Below are positions 1 to 10,024 of a stretch of DNA of 64,000 nucleotides, piece after piece. Each line of letters begins with the position of its first letter. Within the stretch, counting starts at the first letter, position 1. Origin of the DNA: Bog-756 sp963699345 (lineage in GTDB: Bacteria; Actinomycetota; Acidimicrobiia; Acidimicrobiales; RAAP-2). The stretch covers positions 434,001 to 498,000 of the forward strand of contig CAVOTL010000007.1 of NCBI GenBank assembly GCA_963699345.1, read 5' to 3'. Below the pieces are notes generated by a model. The model was not told the origin of the DNA. It ran no database searches and was given only the letters and a program-made list of their open reading frames with translations. The position numbers and the translations under genes are program-made.

Positions 1-376
1 ACACGGCGCCCCGGTCCACGAGGACCTCGGTGTACGGCGCCGGGATCGCCCTGTCGCCGAGGTCGATGACGGCCAGGCGCCGCATCAGGAGACCGTTGAA
101 CTCGTGCAGCACCGGCTCGAGGGCGTTGACCTTGGTGCCCATGCCGTCGATGGTCCACCGGCGCGGACCGTTGAGTTTGACGGCCACCGCCTCCATCTCC
201 TTGGCGATGGCGTCGGCGTCCAGCCCGTCCCACAGGTCCTGGGGGCAGTCGTTGAGGAACTGGGTGCCGTAGACCTCGGCCTCGAACCGGCCGTCGCGGA
301 GGAACGCGCAGATGACCTCGCCATAGCGGACACCACGGACGTCGGAGATGAGCCGAGGGGTATCGGTCGCTGTCAT
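1..376 (-). CDS. Uncharacterised actinobacterial protein, C-terminus cut by window edge
   Basis: The gene reads leftwards from an ATG at 376-374 and stays open to base 1, giving 125 residues without a stop, so the C-terminus lies outside the window. A purine-rich AAAGGCAG about 6 nt before the ATG serves as ribosome binding site. The protein has no signal peptide or membrane segment. It contains the stretches EVYGTQFLNDCP (about residues 34-45) and KLNGPRRWTIDG (about 65-76), which resemble a family of short hypothetical proteins I recall from mycobacteria and related actinobacteria; no function is known to me. Third positions are strongly GC-rich, as expected for real coding sequence here. 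It follows the broken HNH gene on the same strand but nothing shows a functional link. Confidence 0.7.
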   Translation of the reverse strand, partial: MTATDTPRLISDVRGVRYGEVICAFLRDGRFEAEVYGTQFLNDCPQDLWDGLDADAIAKEMEAVAVKLNGPRRWTIDGMGTKVNALEPVLHEFNGLLMRRLAVIDLGDRAIPAPYTEVLVDRGAV

Positions 377-539
377 CGGCCTGCCTTTCTGCCGTCGGAT
401 GATGAGGCCGACCGTGGATCGTCGGCCGGAATCGGGTGGTGCAGGAGACTCTAGTCATAGTTACTGACAGTTGTCGGGAGACGGGGGGCCGGCGTCGGGC
501 CCCGGGCCGGAGGCGGATCGGCGCCCGGAGGCGGGGCGG

Positions 540-1961
540 CGGCCCGGGGCGGACACTCACCTCGCGCCGTGCGCCTGACGCACCTGCTCGCGGTGAATCG
601 GCACCGAGGTCGGGCTCCTGCCCGAACTCCGGCTGTTCGACGAACCGCCATCCCGGGTCCTCGTCGGTCGGCCCGGTCCGGGAGAGTTGCCATCCCTCGA
701 AGGTCTTCCGGCGGTGGTGGTGGTGACACAACAGCGCCAGGTTGTCGAGGCACGTCGGGCCGCCCCTCTCCATCGCCACGACATGGTCGATCTCGAGGCC
801 GTAGGCGACGGTGCACCCGGGCACGACGCAGTGCCGGTCACGCAGCCGCAGCGCGGTGCGCAGACGGGCGTTGATGGTCCTCCCGAAGTGGTGGACCGCG
901 CGGATGTCGCCGGCCTCGACGAACACCGCGGCGAGCAGTCCGTCCTCGGCCAGGTGGCGGGCGATCGGGACAGGCACGGGACCTTGTCCGTCGATCTCGC
1001 ACAGCTCACCCGGCCGCGCCCGACCCCTCCGGAGGGCGGCGAGGTCCACCCGGACGATCACCCTGGCTCTCGGCTCGCTCCGGACGGGTCGTCCGTCGAG
1101 TCCGGACCGTCGTGCGGCCGGCGCCGGTCGGGTCCCGGCTTGCATCCGACCGAGGCCTCGTCGATCCTCGGAACCGCGCTTCGTCGCCGTGCACAGCAGG
1201 AACAGCGCATCGATGCGTCGGGCGCCCCGGGAGTCGGGGGGTCGGTCGGGCACGTCCGACCACCAGTGACCGGCGGGTCCCCCGCTCTGGGTCGCGGCCG
1301 AGACGGTCGGCGAGGCGTCCAGGCGGGCCAGGAGGAGGGCGCCCCGGTCGGCCGTGTCACGGCCCTGGAAGCAGAAGGCGCCCTCGGCATCGGTCCAGAC
1401 TGGTGAACGTCCGCTCGGCATGGATTCGCCGATAGGTGGCCATCGGGTCCCGCCGCGACGAGGTGGCCCGGGAGCGCTGGCACCGTTCCTTCACGACGTG
1501 GAGGGGCTCGCTGTCCGCCCCGGCCGAGCAACGACGCCTCGGCTCCCGGGTCGAGGCTGGCCGCCTGGGTGATCTCGATCACCTTGGGGCCCGACAGTGT
1601 GCCCGACCGCAGGGCCTCCTCGGTTGCCGGCAGTGACTTCGAGCCGTTGTCCGGTCTCCAGGGTGCGACGCGCCTGACCCGCGGAGACCCCTTCCAGGGT
1701 GGCGAGCAGGCTGGCCGGGCTGCGATGGCCCTCGGACTCCCAGTGGCCGGAGGCGGCGACCCGGGGCGCCAGCAGGGTCTTGGCCGCCACGACGAGGCGC
1801 TCCAGCCGGGCGAAGGCACCGTAGAGCGAGGCCGCCTCGGAACCCAGGACCCGGTCGGGTTCGAGGTCGGCCACCAACGCGGCGAGCTGTCGGTCGACGA
1901 CGTCGATCCGGGAGCACAGCCCCGGGTCGGCGGCGCCGGAGGCGGTGGTGGTCGGGGCCAT
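540..1961 (-). pseudogene. DUF222/HNH endonuclease (13E12 repeat type), frameshifted
   Basis: The N-terminal part (1961 to about 1630) is a typical DUF222 start, with the residues SHWESEGHRSPASLLA-like block near 1790-1740 that marks this family. The frame then shifts near 1630, shifts again near 1530 and near 1370, and the C-terminal HNH nuclease domain is read at about 830-690: RHCVVPGC, then EIDHVVAMERGG, CLDNLALLCHHHH and RKTFEGW. These are the Cys/His metal ligands and the catalytic DH of HNH enzymes. The family is repeated in many actinobacterial genomes and is often linked to mobile DNA. Because the motifs remain excellent while frames change, the lesions are recent or are sequencing indels. 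The C-terminal end is approximate because no clean stop could be assigned. Confidence 0.75.
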
Positions 1962-2071
1962 GGTCCATGCTCGCAGGGGGGTGTGTCATCTACCGATCGA
2001 CCGGACGGGGAGGAGCATTTGCCAGGGCGCAGGAACCACATGCGACCACCCGGGAAGGGAAGAATGGTGAT

Positions 2072-3031
2072 GTGGACGAATTCGTGGTGGCCCGGAACCC
2101 CGACGAGAACTCGGCCCTACCCTTCCTCGTCAAGGTCCCGCTCCGAGGCGAGGGCGTGGTGCTCAAGGTGCGCGAAGTCTGGCCCCGCACGGCCAAGGTC
2201 TACCGCCACCCCTCGACGGACTGGCCCGACGAGCCCGACGTGGTGGACCGCGTGCCGGTGCGTTCGTGCGTACGACGCGGAGCGTCGATCGACCTCGTCC
2301 TCGACCGGAGCCGCGAGAACCGGTCCCAGTTCGTCTTCACCCGGGCACGCGGTCGGGACGTCATCTTCTGGCAGAGCGCCCGGACCGCAAAGCAGGCCCG
2401 CCCGAACGTGGGCGTGCCCCGGCGGCGGGCATCGGGACTTGTCCTGGACATCCTGGTCGACAGTCGTGAGCGGTACCCGTGGACGTTCGGGGGACAGCAG
2501 GCGACGACACGGGCGCGCCCCCTCCCTGCCGGAGACTACGCCGTAGCTGTCGACGGGGACGTCGTCTGTCCGTGGAGCGGAAGAGTCTCGCCGACCTGGC
2601 GACCACCATCTCCACTGGCAAACTCCGCTACCTGCTCGCCGGGCTGGACGACGTGCCTCGATCGGCGGTGGTCGTCGAGGACCGGTACTCCTCTCTGTTC
2701 AAACTCACGCACGTCCGCGGTGCGGTGCTCGCCGAAGCGCTGGCTGGGCCCAGGTGGCCTACCCGACGGTGCCGGTGATCTTCTGCGAGACCCGCCCTCT
2801 GGCCCAGGAATGGGCCTACCGGTTCCTCGGGGCCGCGGTCGCCCATCACCTCGACGACACATCGGCGGCGGTGCTCGCCGACCAACTCCCACCGGGGGGC
2901 CCGTAGCTCCACCTCCTCCCACGGCCAGCGAGATCCGGGCATGGGCGGCGGTCAACGGGTTCGAGATCTCCGGACGTGGGCGGATCCCGAAGTCGGTCGT
3001 CGCCGCGTTCGAAGCGAGGGAGCGGTCATGA
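2072..3031 (+). pseudogene. ERCC4-type nuclease with C-terminal Lsr2 domain, frameshifted
   Basis: The start is a GTG at 2072 preceded by GGGAAGGGA. The first 165 residues (to about 2565) match an actinobacterial family that pairs an N-terminal beta domain (AFVVARNPDENSALPFL-like opening, RENRSQFVFTRARG) with an ERCC4 nuclease domain: ILVDSRERYPWTF holds the nuclease DSRE, and the ERK motif (VERKSLADL) follows in a second frame at 2571-2600. VVVEDRYSSLFKL follows in that second frame, then IFCETRPLAQEWAYRFL in a third (2775-2825). The last 35 residues return to the first frame and form an Lsr2-like DNA-binding tail (SEIRAWAAVNG..GRIPKSVVAAFEA). At least three indels near 2565, 2755 and 2905 break the gene; one lies in a run of six G. 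If intact it would cut DNA structures, with the Lsr2 tail probably directing it to AT-rich DNA (inference). Confidence 0.8.
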
Positions 3032-3429
3032 ACCACCGGGGTCAACGCGTGTGACACCGCGTCCCGCCGCCGGAAGCGTCGGGACGGTTACGGGAGCCAG
3101 CGGTAGTACTGGGTGATCGCGACCGCGACTTGACAGGTGGGGCTCCTTCACTCCCGGTCTGAGATCTCGATCGCCACGAGTCGGCCACCAGCTCACCCAC
3201 GAAGGCTGATGCCGGACCCGTGCCGCGGTTTGTCCGGTCTCCGCCAGGGAACAACCGTCCCATGACGTGTCCTCCGGTCGCCAGCTCGTGTCGGGATCCT
3301 GTCGCCGTCGTCGAGGAGTGGCCCGGCGGCCGGACGGATCCGGCGTGACGATCCAGCGAGGCGACTTCCCCGGGATGGGGGGAACCGGGATCGACGAGGG
3401 CACCGGGCCCGACGTGCTTCTGCTGCCTC
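3032..3429. other. Intergenic stretch without a supported gene
   Basis: About 400 bases between the ERCC4-Lsr2 gene and the AI-2E permease. Short open frames exist on both strands but none shows family motifs or a ribosome binding site. The right end probably contains the lost N-terminus of the AI-2E protein: a plus-strand frame from 3267 runs into it but has no hydrophobic character before about 3480. Confidence 0.4.
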
Positions 3430-4500
3430 CCGATGTGGAGCTGGAGCCGGAGGGTGCCGGACCTTCGCTGGGCCCTCCGGGCGGCCGTTCGACCGCCGCA
3501 CCCGTTCTTCGTCGGCCTGACCGGGGCCTCGGCGTGGCGGTGGCCTAGTCTTCTCCCGGGGCATCGCCGAGGTCACCAGCGTCCTCGTCATCATCGGTCT
3601 GGCCCTGTTCATCGCCATCGGTCTCAACCCGATCATCGACGTCCTCATGGGCGGTCGCTGGCCCGGGGGTGGCCGTGGCCATCGTCACCTTCGGCTTCGT
3701 GCTGGTCATCGGGGCTTCGTGCTGGCCGCCGTCCCGCCCATCTCCCATGAGGTGCACGGCCTCATCACCAACTTCCCCCGGTACAAGGCCAAGCTGGTGC
3801 GGGCAAGGGGTGGGCCGGGAAGCTGGCGGTCAAGCTGCACCTGACGGGCTATCTGAAGGGAAAGTCGAAACTCAAGTTGCCGTGCCGGAGGCGTCTCTCG
3901 GGCGCGGGCAAGGTCATCCTCTCCGTGGGCGTGGCCACGGTGAGCCTGGTGGCGCTCACCATCTACTTCCTGATCGCCCTGCCCGGGGTGACGAAGCTGT
4001 GGCTGTCGCTCATCCCCCGCAGTCGACGGGAGCGGGTGGGACTCCTGACCGAGGAGGTCTTCGACCGGGTCGGCGGCTTCATGCTCGGCAATCTGCTCAC
4101 GTCGCGTCATCTCGGCCGTCGGCACCTACATCTGGCTGCTGATCTTCGGTGTCCCGTACGCGCTGCTGCTGGCCCTGGTCGTGGCGCTTTTCGACCTCAT
4201 CCCCATGGTGGGTTCGACCATCGCCGGGATCGTCGTGTCACTGGTGGCCCTGACCAAGGGCCTGCCGGTGGGCATGGCCACGGCCGCCTTCTACATGGTC
4301 TACCGATTCCTGGAGGACTACCTGTTGAATCCCCGGGTCATGAAGCACACGGTCAAGATCTCCCCGGACTGACCATCATCGCCACCCTCATCGGGGGCAC
4401 GCTCCTCGGTCTGATGGGCGCACTGGTCGCCATCCCGGTGGCCGCCACCATCCATCTGCTCCTGGAGGAGGTGGCCTTCCCCCGCCAGAACCAGCGTTGA
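3430..4500 (+). pseudogene. AI-2E family transporter (PF01594), multiply frameshifted
   Basis: Joined frames give a polytopic membrane protein with the hallmarks of the AI-2E/TqsA-YdiK permease family: VGLTGA and VLVIIGLALFIAIGLNP (3550-3640), a hydrophilic segment before LTGYLKGK (3840), ALTIYFLIALPG (3950-3990), the family's conserved LIPRSRRER and VGGFMLGNLL (4010-4105), then DLIPMVGSTIAGIVV (4195-4245), YRFLEDYLLNPRVMKHTV (4300-4355) and GGTLLGLMGALVAIPVAATI (4395-4455), with a stop at 4498. At least five indels separate these blocks. The N-terminus could not be placed. Family members export small molecules or act as cation/proton antiporters; the substrate here is unknown. Confidence 0.8.
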
Positions 4501-4880
4501 CGTGCGACCCTCACCCCGTCGGATCCCGCAACCGCTGACGAATGGTGCCGAACCTCACCCTCGCCGACCAGATCGGCCCGATTTTCGGACTGCCGACAGA
4601 GCCGGATCGACCTTGACCTCCGCGACTCTGCTTCTTGCCCACATCGCCGGCCCGGTCGAGTTCCAGGTCCAGGGAATCCGCGCCATCTACTGCACATGGC
4701 GACCGAGCGTGCGGCAGCTGAGGTACCCCCACATCCGGATCGATGATGCGCTGGCCGCCCTCGAAGGCACCCGCTGAGGGAACCTCCGGACCGGTTGCAG
4801 TATTGGCTGATTGCACCGAATCGGAGGCTGTCGTACCAGCGAAGAATTGCAATACATCCCAGCCTGAACTGGGGCTTCTC
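4501..4880. other. Non-coding stretch with a vestigial GNAT tail
   Basis: No complete gene is supported. A plus-strand frame ending at 4777 finishes with IRIDDALAALEGTR, almost the same as the C-terminal tail of the broken GNAT gene that ends at 11090. It is followed by a hairpin-like CCCAG-CCTGAA-CTGGG (4859-4874) matching the terminator at 11122. The block is therefore a decayed duplicate of the sequence beside tRNA-Val. Confidence 0.55.
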
Positions 4881-4926
4881 TGGTGGACCGTGCGGGACTC
4901 GAACCCACGATCCCAGGCGTGTCGTG
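4735..4926. repeat. Left copy of a diverged direct repeat (GNAT tail, hairpin, tRNA-Val 3' half)
   Basis: This block contains, in the same order as 11048-11196, the last codons of a GNAT gene (CCGGATCGATGATGCGCTGG is shared exactly), a CCCAGCCTGAACTGGGG hairpin and the 3' half of tRNA-Val. The spacing differs (146 versus 103 bases between GNAT tail and tRNA), so the copies are old. The geometry, with a 3' tRNA fragment on the far side and an intact tRNA on the near side, is that of a tRNA-integrated element. Confidence 0.6.
4881..4926 (-). pseudogene. tRNA-Val 3'-half remnant
   Basis: Read on the minus strand, the last 46 bases of a tRNA are present: part of the anticodon loop (ACGACAC), a variable region, a T arm with GTGGG-TTCGAGT-CCCGC, acceptor 3' strand ACGGTCC and an encoded ACCA. 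It differs from the intact tRNA-Val at 11151-11226 in about eight positions. The 5' half is absent, so it cannot fold as a tRNA. Confidence 0.7.
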
Positions 4927-5117
4927 AACCCAAGGCCCGTTCAGGGCGGGTCGCCGATCAATCCTTTGTTCCCCTGAACTGGCTTTCAGAAAGGTGCAGT
5001 TCACCATTGTTCAGCTCGATTCACCGGCGTTGCTGACACGGTTGCCGACCCGCGAGTAGCTCCAGATGGTCGAAATCAGGAGTCATTGCGCCGGCTCGGC
5101 AGACCGAGTGCCCGCAA

Positions 5118-5414
5118 TTATCTCCTGCCCCCAACGAATCCTCTTTGAGTCAAGAGGGGAATTTCGGGGCCTTCCGGGCGCGACGAGTTCGACGTGCCTT
5201 CGAAGGCACCGATGCCTAAGGTTTCGATGTCGGCAAGGGTCGTCCCGGACGCTTGAACGGCGGTCTTGATGCGCTTGTGCGACTCCTTCAACTGCACGTC
5301 GAGGCGCTTCACGTCGTCGAGGAGCTCGAGGGCAAGGTCGTAGCGGATCTGCTCCACCGGGCCGGTCGGATCGAACGTCCCGAGCAGTGCCACCGCGTCG
5401 ACCTGCATTTCCAT
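5118..5414 (-). pseudogene. IS110-family transposase fragment
   Basis: A 98-residue frame covers the middle of an IS110 transposase: GPVEQIRYDLALELLDDVKRLD followed by LKESHKRIKTAVQASGTTLADIETLGIG. This is the coiled linker just before the Tnp_20 (transposase IS116/IS110/IS902) domain. The DEDD catalytic N-terminal domain is missing, and after LGIG the sequence departs from the family. No inverted repeats can be seen, which is normal for IS110 elements. It is the only direct trace of a mobile element in the 5-11 kb zone. Confidence 0.65.
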
Positions 5415-5559
5415 CTGCCCGGGAGACCTTCGTTTGCGACATCTCCAGGGCGCTGTGCTTCAGGGTGCGTCTGAGCTAGCAGGGTCGAGACGTGCAATCG
5501 ACGTGGGGGACCAACTGGCATCGTTCCTACAAAGCAGCGCTGCTCCGACGGACAGGCTG

Positions 5560-6705
5560 CCAGATTGTAGGGAGTGTTTGGCACGGGCAGGATCCGATGG
5601 GTCAACCAGTGAACCCGCCATCCTTTGTGATGAGAAGGGTTGACCAACTTGGGCCGCTCGGTGGAAATGCGAGATCCCAGCACGTATTCCCGTCCAGGCA
5701 GCCCATCGCGGTCGGATCCATCTGCAATCCATCTGGCACTACAACTGAGTCGATGTCGACCCACCATCGAGAGAACGGAACACCTGGGACTCCCCACCGG
5801 CTCCGCATCCCGTCCCGCGAGGTGGCCCCCCATCCAGCAGATTCTTTGATTGGGGCACAGCAGTGCAGCGGCCGTTAGGCGCGCGTGGCAGGACCAGTGT
5901 GCGCCAGGTCACACCGCCGTCGTCAGTGCGATCCATGTAGGCCAGTGGAGTGCCGTTGGTCGCCACTGAGTAGCCGTAAGCTCAGCACACGCTGACATTC
6001 GCGGAGAAGATGGGCAGAAGGAGCTGGCGAGAAGTGAGGAAGTGGAGCTGAGATAACCCAGGATCGACCGAAGTCGTGAGTGACGAGGACGGACCTTCCG
6101 AGGGGCGCGGTTACAAGGCAATCTCCTGGTTGCGGGCAATCGATCCCCCGATGGGATCTTTGCAGGTGTCGCGCGAATGGGCGCCGTTGTCCAGCTCGCC
6201 CCCATGTCGTCCGTTTGGAGGAGAACACCCCCAGGGATGGGCCTGTAGCGGTCCCGTATGCCACCGCGGCGCACCATCCGGACGACGTACAGGAGAATCG
6301 ACCGAGGGTGGTCAGTCCGTCAGGCAGTCGCTCTCTGCGCCAACTTGATCGCCATCGCGAGTCGCGACCACACCTTCGAGCCCGTCGAAATTCGCGCTGC
6401 CAAGCAACGCAGGTCGTCGATGCAGACGGGCACCTGGATGCCAGACAGGCAACTGGACGCTTCCCGACACAGGGCGACCGCGGATACCTTGGTAGAGATA
6501 GGGATCGGAGAACTTGGCGGTCACGACCCAGTGATACGCGGGCTGCGCGACCGACAGAGTGGGAGCGATCATCGGCGGGCCCTGTCGGATCCACATGCTG
6601 AAGCACCACGAATCCGCCGACAATGACGGATAGAACTCCCAGAATCCCCAGCAACAGCCACCGACTCCAGATGGGGCCTACATCCGCAATTTCCTGCACG
6701 ATCAC
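5560..6705 (-). pseudogene. Membrane-anchored BNR/Ycf48-like repeat protein, frameshifted
   Basis: The start at 6705 is followed by a 20-residue hydrophobic anchor (WLLLGILGVLSVIVGGFVV), so the protein would be tethered with its body outside the cell. Downstream, three frames carry bacterial-neuraminidase-like repeat signatures: LQTDDMGASW (6210), VLVTHDFGRSW (6065), RTDDGGVTWRTL (5930), RSLDGGS (5770) and LLITKDGGFTG (5610). Cys pairs such as DCPQPGDC also fit secreted beta-propellers. At least four indels interrupt the gene. Such propellers are usually extracellular binding or sialidase-like proteins; no catalytic residues can be judged in this state. Confidence 0.6.
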
Positions 6706-6831
6706 GCGGCACGACTGTCGGGTTGGCTCCGACGCTCATGGCTGGGTCATCGGCACGTAGGGAGTCCTGCTGAACTTCACTTGCAGCGCGCCGCCCCTAT
6801 CACCGGGTCGGTGGGATAGCCACCAGCGGCG

Positions 6832-7122
6832 TCAGTCGGCAGGTCCTGGCGAATCCACCGGAGTCCGTGTTCGCAGTAGTACGACTCCGACCACCACCCA
6901 AGTGGCGATCAGGGCCAGCCAGATCAGGAGCCGCACCCACGGGTGGAGACCCGGTCCAGGAAGGTCGGAGGCGTTGATTGTGTTCGAGAGAGGGGCGTAG
7001 GCGACCCGACCCGATCCGCCCTGCCACCGCGTCGTCAGCCAACTACCAAAGAAGAAAAGGGCGGCACCAACTCCGACAACGACAACGACCCGCTGGCGGA
7101 TGTTGAAGGTACGGGATCGCAC
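6832..7122 (-). CDS. Small two-span membrane protein, unknown function
   Basis: A 96-residue intact frame starts at a GTG (7122). It has a basic N-terminus (MRSRTFNIRQR), a first hydrophobic helix (VVVVVGVGAALFFFGSWL, about residues 12-29), a polar loop of about 35 residues and a second helix (WVRLLIWLALIATWVVVGVVLL, about 61-82). By the positive-inside rule both termini should be cytoplasmic. No domain is recognised. It is one of only two intact-looking genes in the otherwise broken 4.9-11.1 kb zone and may simply be short enough to have escaped indels. Confidence 0.6.
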   Translation of the reverse strand: MRSRTFNIRQRVVVVVGVGAALFFFGSWLTTRWQGGSGRVAYAPLSNTINASDLPGPGLHPWVRLLIWLALIATWVVVGVVLLRTRTPVDSPGPAD

Positions 7123-7965
7123 TCTGGGAGCTTGCCACGTCGACGGAGTCAGGGGCGTCCCTGATCACCGGAAGGGTGACCGACTGCGGCACTTCGGCGC
7201 GTGCGGATATGTCAGTTCGCTGGGCGTCCAGGAAGTCAGGTTCTGTCAGCTCCTTCAGCCCGATTGTTCACTACCCTACGTTGGCATGTCTGCGTTCGAC
7301 GGTTCGCAATCGTTCACCTGGAGGTGGGCAGGTGGAGACAAATGGAACGGCGCTGAGTACTCATCCACTCCAATGAGGGTAGGTGCGTGGCCCTCGTTCG
7401 TTACCCCGGCTACCGCCACCTGACCGAATGCCTCAAGATCGGCCATGCCCGTGTTGTAAGTGATGATGGCGATTTCTACTTCAAGTCTCGATGGTGGTCG
7501 AGATGTGAGCTGCGCTCCACGCTTAACCATGACGTCGTGGGGCAGTACGAGTACCGCAACCGTGGAAAGGGGAAAGGCGGCCTCATAACCGTGGGAGAAG
7601 GGACGTCCTTCCACGTCCACATCAACGGCTCGGGGAGCCTACGAAGCACCAAAGGCGTCCATGGTGCTAGTCGACGACTTCGGACGTCGGCTCTTGGAGT
7701 TCGGCTGGCGAACCGAAGGTGTCTACATCTTCGACCTTCCGGCAACTCATGCACGCCGATTTCACTTGGTCGCGCTTGTTCTCCGAGGGGCGAGCCGGTG
7801 GGCGTGCCCGATCTGGCAGTCGTCCTCGGGTTCCACCTCTTCATGCGTCCGTACCTTGTAGGCGGAGGTGGCGAACGGAAGTTCTCACCTTGCCGCAGCT
7901 GTCCGCTACCGCGGGATGGGTGGCTGGTACTGGCGCGGCTGCCGATACACCTCTAGAGGCGACCT
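7123..7965. other. Stretch of 840 bases without a recognisable gene
   Basis: GC content is visibly lower than in the rest of the window. Open frames exist on both strands (minus 7276-7620, plus 7387-7956). The minus frame looks more protein-like, with blocks such as LEVEIAIITYNTGMADLEAFG, but it has no recognisable domain or ribosome binding site, and the opposite strand is open over the same bases. Given the indels on both sides this is probably another decayed gene. Confidence 0.35.
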
Positions 7966-8829
7966 CTAGCCGTGGTGGGACACAAGCTCATAGAACTGGT
8001 TCAGCGCCCCGGCGTAGCCCGATGGATTCTGCAACGAGTGGACGTGTCCGGAATCCTGAAGCGTCACCTGCGTTGCATTTGGATACCTGGACCTGACGAT
8101 CTCGCGTCCAGAGGCGAAGATGTCCCATTCTCCGTACAGCACGAGCGCGGGGCCTCGGTAGGACGACACAGTCCCAGTAGGCAACGGTGCTCCTTGGAAA
8201 TGGCCCTGTCGGTCTTCATCATCGCGGCGGGAGAACAGCCCGCGATCCACTTCGGATCAGGGTCCGGGGCAGTCCGAGGATTAACGAAGTAGTTGTGCCA
8301 GGTCTCGGCGACTACGTGACGCATCGCCCAGGAGCCGATCGGACCAGGGATGACGAGACAGGATCCGTAGGCGTAGAACCTGGCAGTGCCCATGAGACCA
8401 GCCCTGCGATGCTCGATTTGGAAGGACTCTCGCTTCGTTTGTTTCCATTCATGGCCGACGCCGAGCGACGAACTGGACAGGGCCAGACTTCGACCCGGTG
8501 CGGGAAGGCCCAGGTGTACGCCTGGGCGAGCAGGCCACCCCATGAGTGACGAGAACGTGCCAGGCCTCATGGCCCAGCGAGATCCGGACACTCTCCAGAT
8601 CTTCGAGATAGGCAGCCAGACCGAAGCGACCGTCACTGCACGTCGACCGCCCGACACCACGCTGGTCGAAGGTAATGCACTGGAATTCGGGCAGCAGTGG
8701 AGCGTTGGAACCCCGCATGTAGTCAGGCACTCCGGGCCCTCCGTGCAGGAGAAGCAGCGGTTCACCGTCAGTGTCATCCCATTCGACCGAGAGGACGGCA
8801 CCACCAGAAATCACGCGCGAGAAACCCAT
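7966..8829 (-). pseudogene. Alpha/beta hydrolase, proline iminopeptidase type (S33), frameshifted
   Basis: The first frame (8829 to about 8540) carries the oxyanion-hole block LLLLHGGPGVPDYM and FDQRGVGRSTC, both classic for proline iminopeptidase-like hydrolases, and ends in WHVLVTHG, where the nucleophile elbow (GxSxG) should follow. The frame then changes. Cap-domain sequence (ARFYAYGSCLVIPGPIG, AETWHNYFVNPRTAPDPDP) is read at 8430-8230, and the last 65 residues in another frame contain GPALVLYGEWDIFAS, holding the catalytic Asp, and QDSGHVHSLQNP, holding the catalytic His. At least two indels break the gene. The substrate is unknown. Confidence 0.75.
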
Positions 8830-9097
8830 GCGCCCATCGTCGGACCGTTGCGCCCGCCGCGACCAGGGCCATCCCGACCCGATGACCACGAGCGAGATGG
8901 CCTTCAGGCGTGGAACAGCGACGGATCGATAGAAGCTGGTGCGACGCGTGCGGCCAGCGCGCCTGGAGTTCGTCACAGCGACTTCGGGCGGGTTCTCTTG
9001 ATAGATGGCTGGGTGTCCCGATCGCCGGGTCGGTGTCATCGCGAGGGCCAATCGAGCGACCATCAAATCGGCAAGAACTTGCCCCAGGGTGGTCGAT

Positions 9098-9103
9098 TAC
9101 CCT
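9098..9103 (+). promoter_or_regulatory. -10 element TACCCT of a leaderless start
   Basis: TACCCT (TANNNT pattern) is followed by exactly 6 nt and then GTG at 9110, placing the predicted transcription start on the start codon. The same spacing occurs at six other genes in this window. Confidence 0.5.
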
Positions 9104-9109
9104 CGACTC

Positions 9110-9470
9110 GTGAGCGTGCTCCGGCCTCCTTCCATGGATCTACCCGGACCAGACCGAAAAGCCGTGTCCCAGGCAGTTCTTGTGCGAGGAGACGCCGTTC
9201 GGAACCAAGACTTGCTCCAGCTGCGGTCGACCTTGGCAGGTGGTTCGATTTCCGAATCTCGATGGCGATGATTCTCTGGGGTCTCATCACCGTCTTCTGC
9301 ATCGTCGGGCGCCCTGGAACTCCACCTGGCACTCCTGTGGATCATCGCAGCATTCGGAATCCTGTTTCCCGACTCATGGCCATTCCGAAACGGCGGTATC
9401 GGCGTGCGATTAGGGAGAACACCTCAATTATCGAGGGCTGACCGTTGGCGGTTCCAGCAGAGGATGGCGC
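9110..9470 (+). pseudogene. Small membrane protein, frameshifted
   Basis: Joining three frames gives a coherent protein: a basic N-terminus (PGPDRKAVSQAVL, GDAVRNQDLLQL), then DLGRWFDFRISMAMILWGLITVFCIVGALEL and LALLWIIAAFGILFPDSWPFRN, i.e. two hydrophobic helices of about 18 residues, then IGVRLGRTPQLSR. Indels lie near 9230 and 9312. The GTG start is supported by the -10 element exactly 6 nt upstream. I know no function for this kind of two-helix protein. The end is approximate because the last frame stays open beyond the conserved part. Confidence 0.55.
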
Positions 9471-9778
9471 CTACGTCACAGGACGCGCCGTTCCCGTCCA
9501 CCGGGAGCGAGGCGACTTCACGGGCCTCAGGCGTGCGCCACCTATTGCCGACAAATGGAAGGTACGACAAGCGACGAGGTGGAGGCGACGATGGCGGGTC
9601 TGATCGTCTTGGCACTTGTCTTCGCCTTCCTGGATTCATCGCTCGCTTCCTTCCCTGCATCCTTAGCCGGAGATCAAGCTCCATCGTATTCGCGACAGGG
9701 CCGACTCGCTGCCCTGATCACGGGGCGCTTCGGCTCAGGGCATGAACCAGGGGCGGCGCCCGTCCCGGCCACAGCAGA
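9471..9778. other. Intergenic stretch, nothing identifiable
   Basis: No motif-bearing frame is present. A plus-strand frame from 9555 has one hydrophobic segment (TMAGLIVLALVFAFLDSSLASF) but continues as low-quality shadow sequence over the gene on the other strand, so I do not call it. Confidence 0.3.
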
Positions 9779-10024
9779 TCAGGCCGAAGCGACGACCTCA
9801 CTGAACTCGATGGCTCGTACCGTCACGCCAGGTGCCTCGGCGCCCTCGGGTGGAGCGGTGGAGCGAGCCAGCTCTTCGGTCTCGAAGACTTCGATCGAGA
9901 TACCTCGAAGTCGTCGACCGCTACGAAGAGGCGCCGAGGAATCCGGCAGCCGCCGCAACCTTGGAATGACCTCGTCAAGCCCCCGCTCGGCCTCGCCCAA
10001 GTCGGCGATGTTGGCGTGGATCAC
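9779..10024 (-). CDS. Small hypothetical protein, possible alpha-beta barrel (ABM-like)
   Basis: An 81-residue frame from a GTG at 10024. It opens with MIHANIADLGEAE and has GISIEVFETEEL in the middle and VTVRAIEFSEVVASA at the end. This pattern (short beta strand, helix, then a SIEVFETEE strand-helix) resembles small dimeric alpha-beta barrel proteins of the stress-responsive or antibiotic-monooxygenase type, but the match is from memory and weak. The central RLRRLPDSSAPLRSGRRLR looks less conserved and could hide a pair of compensating indels. Confidence 0.45.
   Translation of the reverse strand: MIHANIADLGEAERGLDEVIPRLRRLPDSSAPLRSGRRLRGISIEVFETEELARSTAPPEGAEAPGVTVRAIEFSEVVASA

Noticed and set aside
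4795..4977. 60-residue plus-strand frame containing GPCGTRTHDP
   Set aside because: This is the well-known false translation of a tRNA 3' end; the underlying feature is the tRNA-Val remnant.
7387..7956. 189-residue plus-strand frame
   Set aside because: No ribosome binding site, no recognisable domain, and the opposite strand is equally open; in a decayed region this is not enough.
8386..9441. 351-residue plus-strand frame
   Set aside because: It overlaps the iminopeptidase-like gene on the other strand and shows no domain except the last part, which belongs to a separate frameshifted membrane protein.
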